NCBI GenBank assembly: GCA_031270755.1
Contig: JAISWV010000304.1
Location: forward strand, 1 to 9,353
Direction: 5' to 3'
Length of the DNA: 9,353 bases
Origin: Synergistaceae bacterium
GTDB lineage: Bacteria; Synergistota; Synergistia; Synergistales; Aminobacteriaceae
Under the pieces are notes generated by a model, which ran no database searches, was not told the origin of the DNA, and saw only the letters and a program-made list of their open reading frames with translations. Positions 1 through 6,009 of this stretch are shown piece after piece (position 1 is the stretch's first letter; the number at the start of each line of letters is the position of its first letter). The position numbers were made by a program, and so were the translations under genes.

Positions 1-624
1 CTCCAGTCCGTCGCCATCGGGGTGACCTACTATTCGGCGGAGTACGTCGAGGCCCTGGTCCGTACGGAGGCCGAAAAGAACCTCTGGACGAAAGACGAGG
101 AAGAACGGTACAAGTACAATCTTCTGAAAACGCTGAACCTGGAGGAGTGCATCGCCTTTCACGTGAACTTCGACACCACGGGAACGCCGGTGTTTTTGCA
201 GCCCTTCGACCGCCATCTGAAACTTTACGCGGGGAAAAAGGTCCTGGAGCCGGTGGATTACGACAAACGCTTCAACTTCAAGCTGCAGGGGAAGCGCGAC
301 GGAATGATCTGGTTTCCCCGTTACGACGAAAAGACGGGAAAGAACCTGTTGGAGGGGGTGAAGGACCTTCGCCTGGTCATCAGCGGTTCCATCAGCCAGG
401 CCACCACGAAAACGGGGGACGTCCGTTTCGTGTGGAACATCACCGGAGACGACCCCTCCATTTTGAACTCGGGCACGGCGGCGAACCGGCTGGAGCTGGA
501 CCGCCTCATCAAGCGCCTGGGAAAACTGGGGACGGAAAAAGCCGCACTCCAGAAACAGCTCGACACCCTCGACAAAGAACTGTCAGAGATCGATGCTCGT
601 GTGGACGAGCTGCAAAGGCAATGA
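1..624 (+). CDS. Hypothetical protein, 5'-truncated by window edge, C-terminal coiled coil
   Basis: The frame is open from the first base to the TGA at 622-624, so the gene starts outside the window. The GTG at 22 has no convincing ribosome binding site and is more likely an internal valine. About 207 residues are visible. The first 150 or so look like a soluble mixed alpha/beta domain rich in charged and aromatic residues. The last 45 or so (after the NSGTAANRLELD segment) are a heptad-like helix with repeated Leu, Lys, Glu and Gln, which suggests a coiled coil for oligomerisation or partner binding. No membrane segment or catalytic motif is visible in this part. I do not recognise the family. 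The next gene begins 31 nt downstream in the same direction, which suggests co-transcription. Confidence 0.8.
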   Translation, partial: LQSVAIGVTYYSAEYVEALVRTEAEKNLWTKDEEERYKYNLLKTLNLEECIAFHVNFDTTGTPVFLQPFDRHLKLYAGKKVLEPVDYDKRFNFKLQGKRDGMIWFPRYDEKTGKNLLEGVKDLRLVISGSISQATTKTGDVRFVWNITGDDPSILNSGTAANRLELDRLIKRLGKLGTEKAALQKQLDTLDKELSEIDARVDELQRQ

Positions 625-655
625 GACGGCATAAGATCTAGGAGGGGATTTTCTG

Positions 656-1567
656 ATGAAGGAGCATGGAGGCAAGGGAAAGAGATTTTTCTTTAGTTTT
701 TTTAATTTTTTCTGTCGTATTTTCGGCTCATGGAGTTTGACGGGGCTGGCGGTCTTGGCGCTGATGGGCGCGGGAGCGGCCGGCGCGGCGGAGCCGTTGC
801 TGGTGGTGCAGCCGTCCTATGTCGGAATGCAATTTTACGTTTCTCAGCCTCAGGGCCTTCCCCCTCACTGGTACACGACTTTCGACGGTTACCCTGTTTG
901 GAAAAACGCGGACGGAATATGGCTTTACGGATCTTTTTCCGGGTCGGAACTGATTCCCACGAATTACGTCGTGGGTTCGGTCGTCCCCTCGATAGTGGGT
1001 TTGGTTCCCTATGCCGTCCAGACCGTGCCTGTTCAAACCGCGCCCGTACATGTGACCCAAGTACAAGCAGCACCGGCTCGGTTTACACCTATTCAGTTTA
1101 CGCCTGTTCAGGCCACGCCTGTTCAGGCCGCGCCTGTTCAAGTTCGAACCTTTCCCGCGCCTCAAGTGACGGTTGCTGTTCCGGTACCCGTCGTGCCCGC
1201 TCCGGTTTATGCCGTGCCGGCCTGGGCGCTCGATCCTCATTTCATGGCCTTGGGCGAGTGGAGGAAGAATGTGGACCGGGTGGGGATATTGTTCAAACCC
1301 GCCATTCCCATAGCCTGGAAGGGACATCTGCCCCAGGTGATCTACGCTTGGACGGGAAACAGGTGGTATCAGATGGTGAGGCGCGAAGGCGAGCGGCCGG
1401 GAGACGTCCTGAGGAACAACCTGTACCTTTTGACCCGGCTGGTGAATCGAAACCGCGCTCCCGCCTGGCACGGGACGGACGCCTTGTTTTTGGCCAACCA
1501 GACGGCGCAATGGGGCTACACTTGGATGGGAAGCGTGACCCCTGTGCTGCCGCTTCTTAGTTATTGA
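656..1567 (+). CDS. Secreted or envelope protein with signal peptide and Pro-Val-Gln repeat linker
   Basis: 303 residues. The ATG at 656 follows a strong AGGAGGGG at 640-647. The N-terminus has basic residues (Lys2-Arg10), a Phe-rich stretch (11-19), and a hydrophobic core (about 26-40) ending in AGAAGAAE, a plausible signal peptidase I site near residues 42-45. The export signal is therefore unusually long. Residues 46-110 form an aromatic-rich domain with several Trp and Tyr. Residues about 121-189 are a Pro/Val/Ala/Gln-rich linker containing four pentapeptide repeats of the type TPVQA. Residues 190-303 form a second Trp/Tyr-rich domain. There is no lipobox and no obvious C-terminal anchor. 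I do not recognise a family; the layout suggests two globular domains separated by an extended spacer outside the cytoplasmic membrane. It lies 33 nt before the pfkA start codon. Confidence 0.85.
   Translation: MKEHGGKGKRFFFSFFNFFCRIFGSWSLTGLAVLALMGAGAAGAAEPLLVVQPSYVGMQFYVSQPQGLPPHWYTTFDGYPVWKNADGIWLYGSFSGSELIPTNYVVGSVVPSIVGLVPYAVQTVPVQTAPVHVTQVQAAPARFTPIQFTPVQATPVQAAPVQVRTFPAPQVTVAVPVPVVPAPVYAVPAWALDPHFMALGEWRKNVDRVGILFKPAIPIAWKGHLPQVIYAWTGNRWYQMVRREGERPGDVLRNNLYLLTRLVNRNRAPAWHGTDALFLANQTAQWGYTWMGSVTPVLPLLSY
1085..1144 (+). repeat. 15-bp tandem repeat encoding TPVQ-type pentapeptides, 4 copies
   Basis: Four in-frame 15-nt units encode TPIQF, TPVQA, TPVQA and APVQV. The core CGCCTGTTCA occurs exactly at 1101-1110, 1116-1125 and 1131-1140, a period of 15. 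Degenerate PVQ units precede it from about 1016. The near-identity at DNA level means the copy number could change by slippage without breaking the frame, altering linker length in the exported protein. Confidence 0.9.
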
Positions 1568-1585
1568 TCTGTCGTCATATATTAT

Positions 1586-1590
1586 AGGAG
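1586..1590 (+). promoter_or_regulatory. Ribosome binding site deciding the pfkA start
   Basis: AGGAG at 1586-1590 lies 10 nt before the ATG at 1601 but only 1 nt before the upstream in-frame GTG at 1592. The spacing therefore supports translation from 1601, which also gives the N-terminus normal for the PfkA family (MKKIAVLTSGGDSPG). Confidence 0.8.
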
Positions 1591-1600
1591 AGTGTATTGG

Positions 1601-2557
1601 ATGAAAAAAATCGCGGTGCTGACCAGCGGGGGAGACTCTCCGGGCATGAACGCGGCCATTAGATCCGTGGCGAGGACCTGCGTTTTCAACGACAAGGAAT
1701 GCGTCGGCGTCATGAGAGGCTACGAAGGGCTTATCGACGGAGATTACGTCCCTCTGGACAGAGCGGCTGTGGGGGGCATCCTCCATAGGGGCGGGACGAT
1801 CTTGAAGACGGCGCGGAGCGAGCGTTTCAAAACGGAAGAGGGGCGGAAAGCGGCCCTGTCGAAGATGCGGGACGCCGGTATAGAGGGTTTGGTGGTGATC
1901 GGGGGGGACGGCTCCTTTCACGGCGCGAAGTTGTTGCACGACATGGGAATGCCCACCATAGGGGTTCCGGGAACGATCGACAACGACGTGGCGGGCACGG
2001 ACGAGACCATCGGCTTCGACACGGCGGTGAACACGGCCCTGGAGGCGGTGATGCGTCTGCGGGACACGGCGTCCAGCCACGATCGTCTTTTCATCGTGGA
2101 GGTTATGGGCCGCAACGCGGGTTTCCTGGCATTGGAGGTGGCGGTGGCCACGGGGGCGGAGTACGTGGTGGTGCCCGAGCTGCCCTTGAGCATCGGAAAT
2201 CTTTGTCAGAAGCTTCGGGCGTCCCACGAGAAGAAAAAGAGCCATACCTTGATTATTTTGGCCGAGGGCGTCATGACAGCCAACGAAATGAAGGACAAGC
2301 TGCAGGACACGGGCGGTTACGACGCTCGTGTGACGGTTTTGGGGTATATTCAGCGTGGGGGAAGCCCCACCTCTTTCGACGCGATTTTGGCGTCGCGTAT
2401 GGGAGCCTACGCGGCGGAGTCTCTTTTCATAGGGAAAAGCGGGGTCATGGTCGGCAACGTGAACCACAGAATGGTGTTGAGCGATCTGGAGAGGTCTTGG
2501 TCCGAGCAGAAGTATTTGAGTCCCGAGATGCTGGGGCTTGTGGAAAAATTGAACTGA
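1601..2557 (+). CDS. pfkA: ATP-dependent 6-phosphofructokinase
   Basis: Phosphorylates fructose 6-phosphate to fructose 1,6-bisphosphate, the committed step of glycolysis, in the cytoplasm. 318 residues, close to the usual 320 for the short bacterial form. Visible motifs: TSGGDSPGMN (8-17) at the ATP site; GGDGS (101-105), where the Gly at 104 marks the ATP rather than the pyrophosphate type; PGTIDND (123-129) with the expected catalytic Asp127; MGR (169-171) and Arg162, Arg243, Arg252 for sugar phosphate binding; RGGSP (252-256). Arg21, Arg25, Arg54, Arg154, Glu187 and Lys213, which form the allosteric ADP/PEP site in the E. coli and Bacillus enzymes, are all present, so effector control is likely kept. 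One oddity is Tyr249 (LGYIQRGG) where E. coli has His249. It lies in a plus-strand run between an exported protein and a DUF4392 gene, the latter starting 10 nt after its stop. Confidence 0.97.
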   Translation: MKKIAVLTSGGDSPGMNAAIRSVARTCVFNDKECVGVMRGYEGLIDGDYVPLDRAAVGGILHRGGTILKTARSERFKTEEGRKAALSKMRDAGIEGLVVIGGDGSFHGAKLLHDMGMPTIGVPGTIDNDVAGTDETIGFDTAVNTALEAVMRLRDTASSHDRLFIVEVMGRNAGFLALEVAVATGAEYVVVPELPLSIGNLCQKLRASHEKKKSHTLIILAEGVMTANEMKDKLQDTGGYDARVTVLGYIQRGGSPTSFDAILASRMGAYAAESLFIGKSGVMVGNVNHRMVLSDLERSWSEQKYLSPEMLGLVEKLN

Positions 2558-2567
2558 ACGGACGACG

Positions 2568-3416
2568 ATGGATTTCGACGAGGTGCGGAGCATTGTCGCG
2601 TCCAACGCCAGGGCTCGGGGAGCTTCGGTGTTGTGTCGTCCCGCGTTTTGGGACAACGCGCTGCAGCTCTTTCTCAAGGCCTCACGTATTCTTGTCATTA
2701 CGGGGTTTTATATCAAAAAAGCCGCGGCTCCGGAGACGGATGGCCCCCCAGGTGCCGTGGTTCTGGGGCGGGCGTTGGCGCGAACCGGAAAACAGGTCAT
2801 CCTCCTGACCGACACCCGCAACTACGGTGCCCTCAACGCCTGTTCGCGCAGCGTGAGCGGTCCCGTGGTGGCTTGTATCGACAATCCCGAAAACATTCAT
2901 CTGGACATGAATTTGCTGGTCTTTATCGAACGTCCGGGGCATGCGGCAGACGGTCGCTATTATAATATGAAGGGCGTGGACATCGGGGATGTGGTGGCCC
3001 CCTTGGACGCCGTCGCGGAGCCGGCCAGGACTCGGGGGATTCCCGTGTTGGGGATTGGAGACGGGGGCAACGAGGCGGGCATGGGGGTCTTTTACGAAGA
3101 GCTGGCCGCGCTGATGCCTCATTACGCTCCTTGCCTTTCCAAGGTCTCCGCCACCGTGTGTTTGCCCGTGGACATCTCGAACTGGGGGGCTTATGCCCTG
3201 GCGGCCGTTTTATCGGCCTTTTACCGCCGCTGGCTGGGGTTGGATCCGGGGGAAGAGGCGCTTATGCTGAAAGCGCTTGCGGACGCCGGAGCCGTTGACG
3301 GAATCAAAGGAGCGCCGTCCATGTCCGTGGATGGAGTCGAGCTGGAGGAGCCGGGTGGACTGGACGAGACGACACTCCGCTTGAAGGACTGGTATTTTGG
3401 GAGTTTTAAGGTATAA
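2568..3416 (+). CDS. DUF4392 protein, similar to the C-terminal domain of D-glutamate cyclase
   Basis: 282 residues. Conserved blocks of the DUF4392 / glutamate cyclase C-terminal family are readable: TGF (45-47), ETDGPPGAVVLGRAL (56-70), DGRYYNMKG (128-136), GIGDGGNEAGMG (162-173), SNWGAYAL (204-211), and DGIKGAPSMSVDG (244-256). In mammals this domain forms part of mitochondrial D-glutamate cyclase, which dehydrates D-glutamate to 5-oxoproline. The glycine- and acid-rich blocks look like an active site. Whether the stand-alone bacterial form uses D-glutamate is not shown here. The ATG at 2568 lies 10 nt after the pfkA stop and has only a weak ribosome binding site, so translation is probably coupled to pfkA. 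The stop TAA (3414-3416) shares its last base with an ATG inside a duplicated start region. No signal peptide, so probably cytoplasmic. Confidence 0.85.
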   Translation: MDFDEVRSIVASNARARGASVLCRPAFWDNALQLFLKASRILVITGFYIKKAAAPETDGPPGAVVLGRALARTGKQVILLTDTRNYGALNACSRSVSGPVVACIDNPENIHLDMNLLVFIERPGHAADGRYYNMKGVDIGDVVAPLDAVAEPARTRGIPVLGIGDGGNEAGMGVFYEELAALMPHYAPCLSKVSATVCLPVDISNWGAYALAAVLSAFYRRWLGLDPGEEALMLKALADAGAVDGIKGAPSMSVDGVELEEPGGLDETTLRLKDWYFGSFKV

Positions 3417-3443
3417 TGTCCAGGAGTTTTAAGCTATAATGTC
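3400..3443 (+). repeat. 21-bp tandem duplication of a ribosome binding site and start codon
   Basis: GGAGTTTTAAGGTATAATGTC at 3400-3420 is repeated at 3423-3443 with one change (G to C at the 12th base), a period of 23. Each copy carries GGAG, a 12-nt spacer, and TAATG in which a TAA stop overlaps an ATG start. In the first copy the TAA ends the DUF4392 gene; in the second it ends a 7-codon frame and its ATG starts the next gene. Each copy also contains TATAAT, but no well-placed -35 is visible, so I do not call promoters here. Confidence 0.9.
3416..3439 (+). other. 7-codon mini-ORF (MSRSFKL) linking two genes
   Basis: ATG at 3416 overlaps the DUF4392 stop by one base (TAATG), and its own TAA at 3437-3439 overlaps the ATG of the next gene in the same way. 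It exists because of the 21-bp duplication. Ribosomes could terminate and reinitiate twice in 25 nt. Whether the peptide is made or matters is unknown; it may be only a by-product of the duplication. Confidence 0.4.
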
Positions 3444-3876
3444 AAAGAGAAGAAAGTCCTTTTTGCTGATTGTCATTCTTTTTGCAACGGTTTTACTGCT
3501 CCTTTCTTTTTGGGTCATTCGTCAAAACAGCAACAAACCGAGCGAGGTTTTGATGATCCACAACGTGGTGGTGAGTACCGAATTGGATGACAAGCTGCGT
3601 CTTACGGGAACTGTTTCCAGGTTTCCCCACGGCTCCAGGCAAGTTTTTCTGCGTTTCGACTACAGCAAAGCCATTGATGACAGCAAAGTCAAAATTCTTT
3701 GGTTTTTGGGAGAAAAACTCGTTCAGGCGGATACGTATAAATTGTTTGCTTCGTCGGGTTCCAAAGTGTATTGTCTGGTACGGGAAAACGGTCAGCCTCT
3801 GCCCAGAGGACCTTATTCTTTAGGTATTTTGAGCAATTCGGAGCGTCTCTTCGATTTTCGGTTCGAAATTTATTAG
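3439..3876 (+). CDS. Small single-pass membrane protein of unknown function
   Basis: 145 residues. A basic N-terminus (MSKRRK) is followed by one hydrophobic helix (about residues 8-27) and no clear signal peptidase site, so the protein is probably held in the cytoplasmic membrane with residues 28-145 outside. The outer domain looks all-beta, with alternating hydrophobic strands (RQVFLRFDY, KVKILWFLG, SKVYCLVREN, YSLGILSN), perhaps an immunoglobulin-like or DUF2914-like fold. I do not recognise the family. AGGAG at 3422-3426 lies 12 nt before the ATG within the duplicated start region. It follows the DUF4392 gene closely and is the last plus-strand gene before the rho leader. Its sequence is visibly more AT-rich than pfkA upstream. 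Confidence 0.75.
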   Translation: MSKRRKSFLLIVILFATVLLLLSFWVIRQNSNKPSEVLMIHNVVVSTELDDKLRLTGTVSRFPHGSRQVFLRFDYSKAIDDSKVKILWFLGEKLVQADTYKLFASSGSKVYCLVRENGQPLPRGPYSLGILSNSERLFDFRFEIY

Positions 3877-3921
3877 CGCGAGTTCATCGTCACATTGAAT
3901 TTTTGTCTTAGTGTGGGACTT

Positions 3922-3945
3922 CTGAAATTTTCAGTTTTCCGTTTT
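3922..3945 (+). terminator. Possible weak terminator in the rho leader
   Basis: CTGAAATTTTCAG (3922-3934) can form a 5-bp AT-rich stem with a 3-nt loop and is followed by TTTT (3935-3938), CCG and TTTTTT. The stem is too weak to be a confident intrinsic terminator. It could equally be a palindromic protein site, since the 6+1+6 inverted repeat is perfect. It lies 45 nt after the stop of the membrane-protein gene. Confidence 0.25.
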
Positions 3946-3966
3946 TTGATTTCCGTTTTTTGATTT
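3939..3966 (+). repeat. 14-bp tandem repeat, pyrimidine-rich, upstream of rho
   Basis: CCGTTTTTTGATTT occurs twice head to tail (3939-3952 and 3953-3966), followed by CC. In the plus-strand transcript this gives a long, G-poor, U-rich stretch about 70 nt before the rho start. It lies in the 161-nt gap between the membrane-protein gene and rho, in which no other gene is visible. Confidence 0.85.
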
Positions 3967-4037
3967 CCAATGAGGAGCGGCGGCCGTTCGTTCGGCGACG
4001 CGTCCCAATAAACGTCGTTAGAGGTGAAAGTATCAAA

Positions 4038-5849
4038 ATGGCAAAAGCGAAAGAAACAGACTCGACCCCGAAGAGGCGTACGAGAGAGGCAATGGCGGTC
4101 GACGCGGAGGAAAAAAAGGCGTCGGCGAAAAGAACTTCGGAACTTCCAGACTCGGATACCGGCCGAACCAGAAGGACTCGCACGTCCCGCGGCTCCATCC
4201 CGGAAGAGGCGCAGGAGACGCAGCCGGAACCTAAACCCGAGCCCAAGCCCGAGGTGAAAACCCGGACCCGCCGAACCAGGGCGGCGGAGTCTTTACCCCT
4301 GCCCCTGCCTGACATGGAACCTTCTGCAACAACGACAGCGGCAGCTTCTCTTTCATCCCCCACGGAACCCTCTTCCAACGAAGAAGCCTCTTCCCAAGAA
4401 GCCGCTTCAAAAGAAGCCGAGCCGCTTCCGGCGGACGTTCCGGAACCCGAGCCTCAACCAGCTTCGAGCTCTGCTCCAGCGGAAAGCGAAGGAACCGCAA
4501 AGCTGCCTCCCTCCGGCGACGCGGCGCCCGCCGAGCCCGCCGAAGAAGCCGCGGCGACGGGAAGCGCGCCTGTGCCCGAGGTCTACACTCCCCCGAAGCC
4601 CAAACACTCCTACGGTTACCTCGCTTCCTTGCTTCTGGCGGATCTCCGCAAAATAGCAAAGGAGCTGGGCGTCTCCGGGGCCACGTCCCTTCGTAAGGAC
4701 GACCTCATCATCTCCGTCCTGAAAGCTCAAGCCGAGAGCATGAATTACAAGTTCGGAGGCGGCACGCTGGAAATTTTGCCCGAGGGGTTCGGCTTTTTGC
4801 GTCCCAAGGGTATGCTGCCCACGGACAACGACGTCTATCTGTCCGTTTCGCAGATCCGACGCTTCGGGCTGCGCAACGGCGACGTCATCTGGGGACTCAT
4901 CCGTCCGCCGCGGGAGCAGGAACATTACGAGGCCTTGCTGCGCGTGGAAACAGTCAATTTTTCGGACCCCGAGCACTCCCGCAGACGAGCCCAATTCGGG
5001 CAGTTGACGCCCATTTTCCCCAACGTGAAAATGAACCTGGAAACTGGGGCCAAAGAGTTGGCGATACGTCTTGTGGACATGTTCGCCCCCGTTGGAATGG
5101 GGCAGCGCGCCCTGATCGTATCCCCGCCCAAGGCCGGAAAAACCACGCTCTTGAAGCGCATCGCAGGTGCGATATCCATCAACTGCCCCGACGTCATCCT
5201 CATGGCTCTTTTGATCGACGAACGCCCCGAAGAGGTCACGGACATATCCCGTTCCGTTGACGGGGAGGTCATCGCGTCCACCTTCGACCGGCCGGCCGAC
5301 GAGCACATTCGCGTGGCCAACCTGGCCCTGGAAAAGGCCAAACGCCTGGCGGAGGCCAAGCGCGACGTCGTCATCCTGCTGGACTCCATCACGCGCCTGG
5401 CCCGCGCCTCGAATCTCACGGTTCCCCCCTCGGGCCGAACCCTCTCCGGAGGCTTGGACCCGTCGGGTCTGTACTTCCCCAAACGCTTTTTCGGAGCGGC
5501 CCGCAACTTCGAAGAGGGCGGCAGCCTCACCATCATCGGCACGGCTCTGACGGATACGGGCAGCCGCATGGACGACGTCATTTACGAGGAGTTCAAAGGG
5601 ACCGGCAACATGGAGCTGCATTTGTCCCGCAAACTGGCCGAGCAGAGAATTTTCCCCGCCATCGACATCACCCGCTCGGGTACCCGGCGCGAAGAGCTTC
5701 TGATCCCCGAGGACGAGCTGGCCCGGCTTTGGGTGCTGCGTAAGCGCATCGTGGGTGTCGACGAGGCCGGCGCGCTGAACCTGATCCTCGACAAACTCCG
5801 TCAAACGCAGACCAACAGGGACTTTTTAATGTCGATCAAGCTGCCCTGA
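4038..5849 (+). CDS. rho: Transcription termination factor Rho with long N-terminal extension
   Basis: Hexameric RNA-dependent ATPase/helicase that ends transcription. I chose ATG 4038, with AGAGGTG at 4020-4026, giving 603 residues; an in-frame TTG at 3960 lies inside a repeat and lacks a binding site. E. coli Rho has 419 residues, so about 185 are extra. Residues 1-189 are low-complexity and probably disordered, with Arg/Lys-rich patches ([20 protein letters not shown]), Pro-Glu-Lys repeats and Ala/Glu/Ser tracts. Then follow the Rho_N helical domain (191-234), the RNA-binding cold-shock fold (about 238-310) with GFGFLRP (250-256), and the ATPase core: Walker A PPKAGKTT (363-370), DERPEEV (394-400), Walker [14 protein letters not shown] (444-456), the Q-loop segment [17 protein letters not shown] (471-487), and the R-loop region [11 protein letters not shown] (521-531). 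All core motifs are intact. Confidence 0.97.
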   Translation: MAKAKETDSTPKRRTREAMAVDAEEKKASAKRTSELPDSDTGRTRRTRTSRGSIPEEAQETQPEPKPEPKPEVKTRTRRTRAAESLPLPLPDMEPSATTTAAASLSSPTEPSSNEEASSQEAASKEAEPLPADVPEPEPQPASSSAPAESEGTAKLPPSGDAAPAEPAEEAAATGSAPVPEVYTPPKPKHSYGYLASLLLADLRKIAKELGVSGATSLRKDDLIISVLKAQAESMNYKFGGGTLEILPEGFGFLRPKGMLPTDNDVYLSVSQIRRFGLRNGDVIWGLIRPPREQEHYEALLRVETVNFSDPEHSRRRAQFGQLTPIFPNVKMNLETGAKELAIRLVDMFAPVGMGQRALIVSPPKAGKTTLLKRIAGAISINCPDVILMALLIDERPEEVTDISRSVDGEVIASTFDRPADEHIRVANLALEKAKRLAEAKRDVVILLDSITRLARASNLTVPPSGRTLSGGLDPSGLYFPKRFFGAARNFEEGGSLTIIGTALTDTGSRMDDVIYEEFKGTGNMELHLSRKLAEQRIFPAIDITRSGTRREELLIPEDELARLWVLRKRIVGVDEAGALNLILDKLRQTQTNRDFLMSIKLP

Positions 5850-5879
5850 GATCCTACAGCAAGCCGCACCATCTTGTTC

Positions 5880-5905
5880 TCCCCGGCATAGCCGGGGATT
5901 TAATA
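5880..5905 (+). terminator. Intrinsic terminator hairpin after rho
   Basis: TCCCCGGC (5880-5887), loop ATA, GCCGGGGA (5891-5898) forms an 8-bp GC-rich stem, followed by TTTAATATTT. The T tract is broken by A, so efficiency may be moderate. The T-rich side lies downstream of rho on the plus strand only; read from the opposite side the hairpin is followed by GAACAAG, so it should not serve the convergent minus-strand cassette. Confidence 0.7.
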
Positions 5906-5940
5906 TTTGATACTTCCAAATTTTATTGAGGAGGAGAACT

Positions 5941-6009
5941 ATGAGTGCTCATGAATATCCTTACGTTGAATCTACGATTTTTCTGAAAAAAACGTCGATG
6001 TCGAGTTGA
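5941..6009 (+). other. Orphan start: strong ribosome binding site with a 22-codon frame
   Basis: GAGGAGGAG at 5928-5936 lies 4 nt before an ATG at 5941, the strongest translation start in the window after that at 656. The frame begins MSAHEYPYVEST and stops at TGA 6007-6009. From 5961 onward it is antisense to the 3' end of the nucleotidyltransferase gene. It may be the surviving 5' end of a gene that once followed rho and was cut by arrival of the minus-strand cassette, or a real small protein. I do not recognise the peptide. Confidence 0.4.

Noticed and set aside
728..2698. 656-codon minus-strand open frame opposite the exported protein and pfkA
   Set aside because: It lies antisense to pfkA, whose motifs are unmistakable; its translation is rich in Arg, His, Gln and Pro with no family motif, a usual by-product of GC-rich coding DNA.
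3412..3440. Two TATAAT boxes at 3412-3417 and 3435-3440 as promoters
   Set aside because: No reasonable -35 at 16-18 nt upstream, and each TATAAT overlaps the start codon it would have to serve; they arise from TAATG stop-start junctions.
3960..4037. Upstream TTG start extending Rho by 26 residues
   Set aside because: The TTG lies within the pyrimidine repeat without a Shine-Dalgarno sequence; ATG 4038 has AGAGGTG at a workable distance.
4407..5804. 465-codon minus-strand open frame opposite rho
   Set aside because: Fully antisense to the conserved Rho core; no motif and no ribosome binding site of note.
5880..5898. Hairpin after rho as a bidirectional terminator
   Set aside because: Only the plus-strand side is followed by a T-rich stretch; the minus-strand side runs into GAACAAG.
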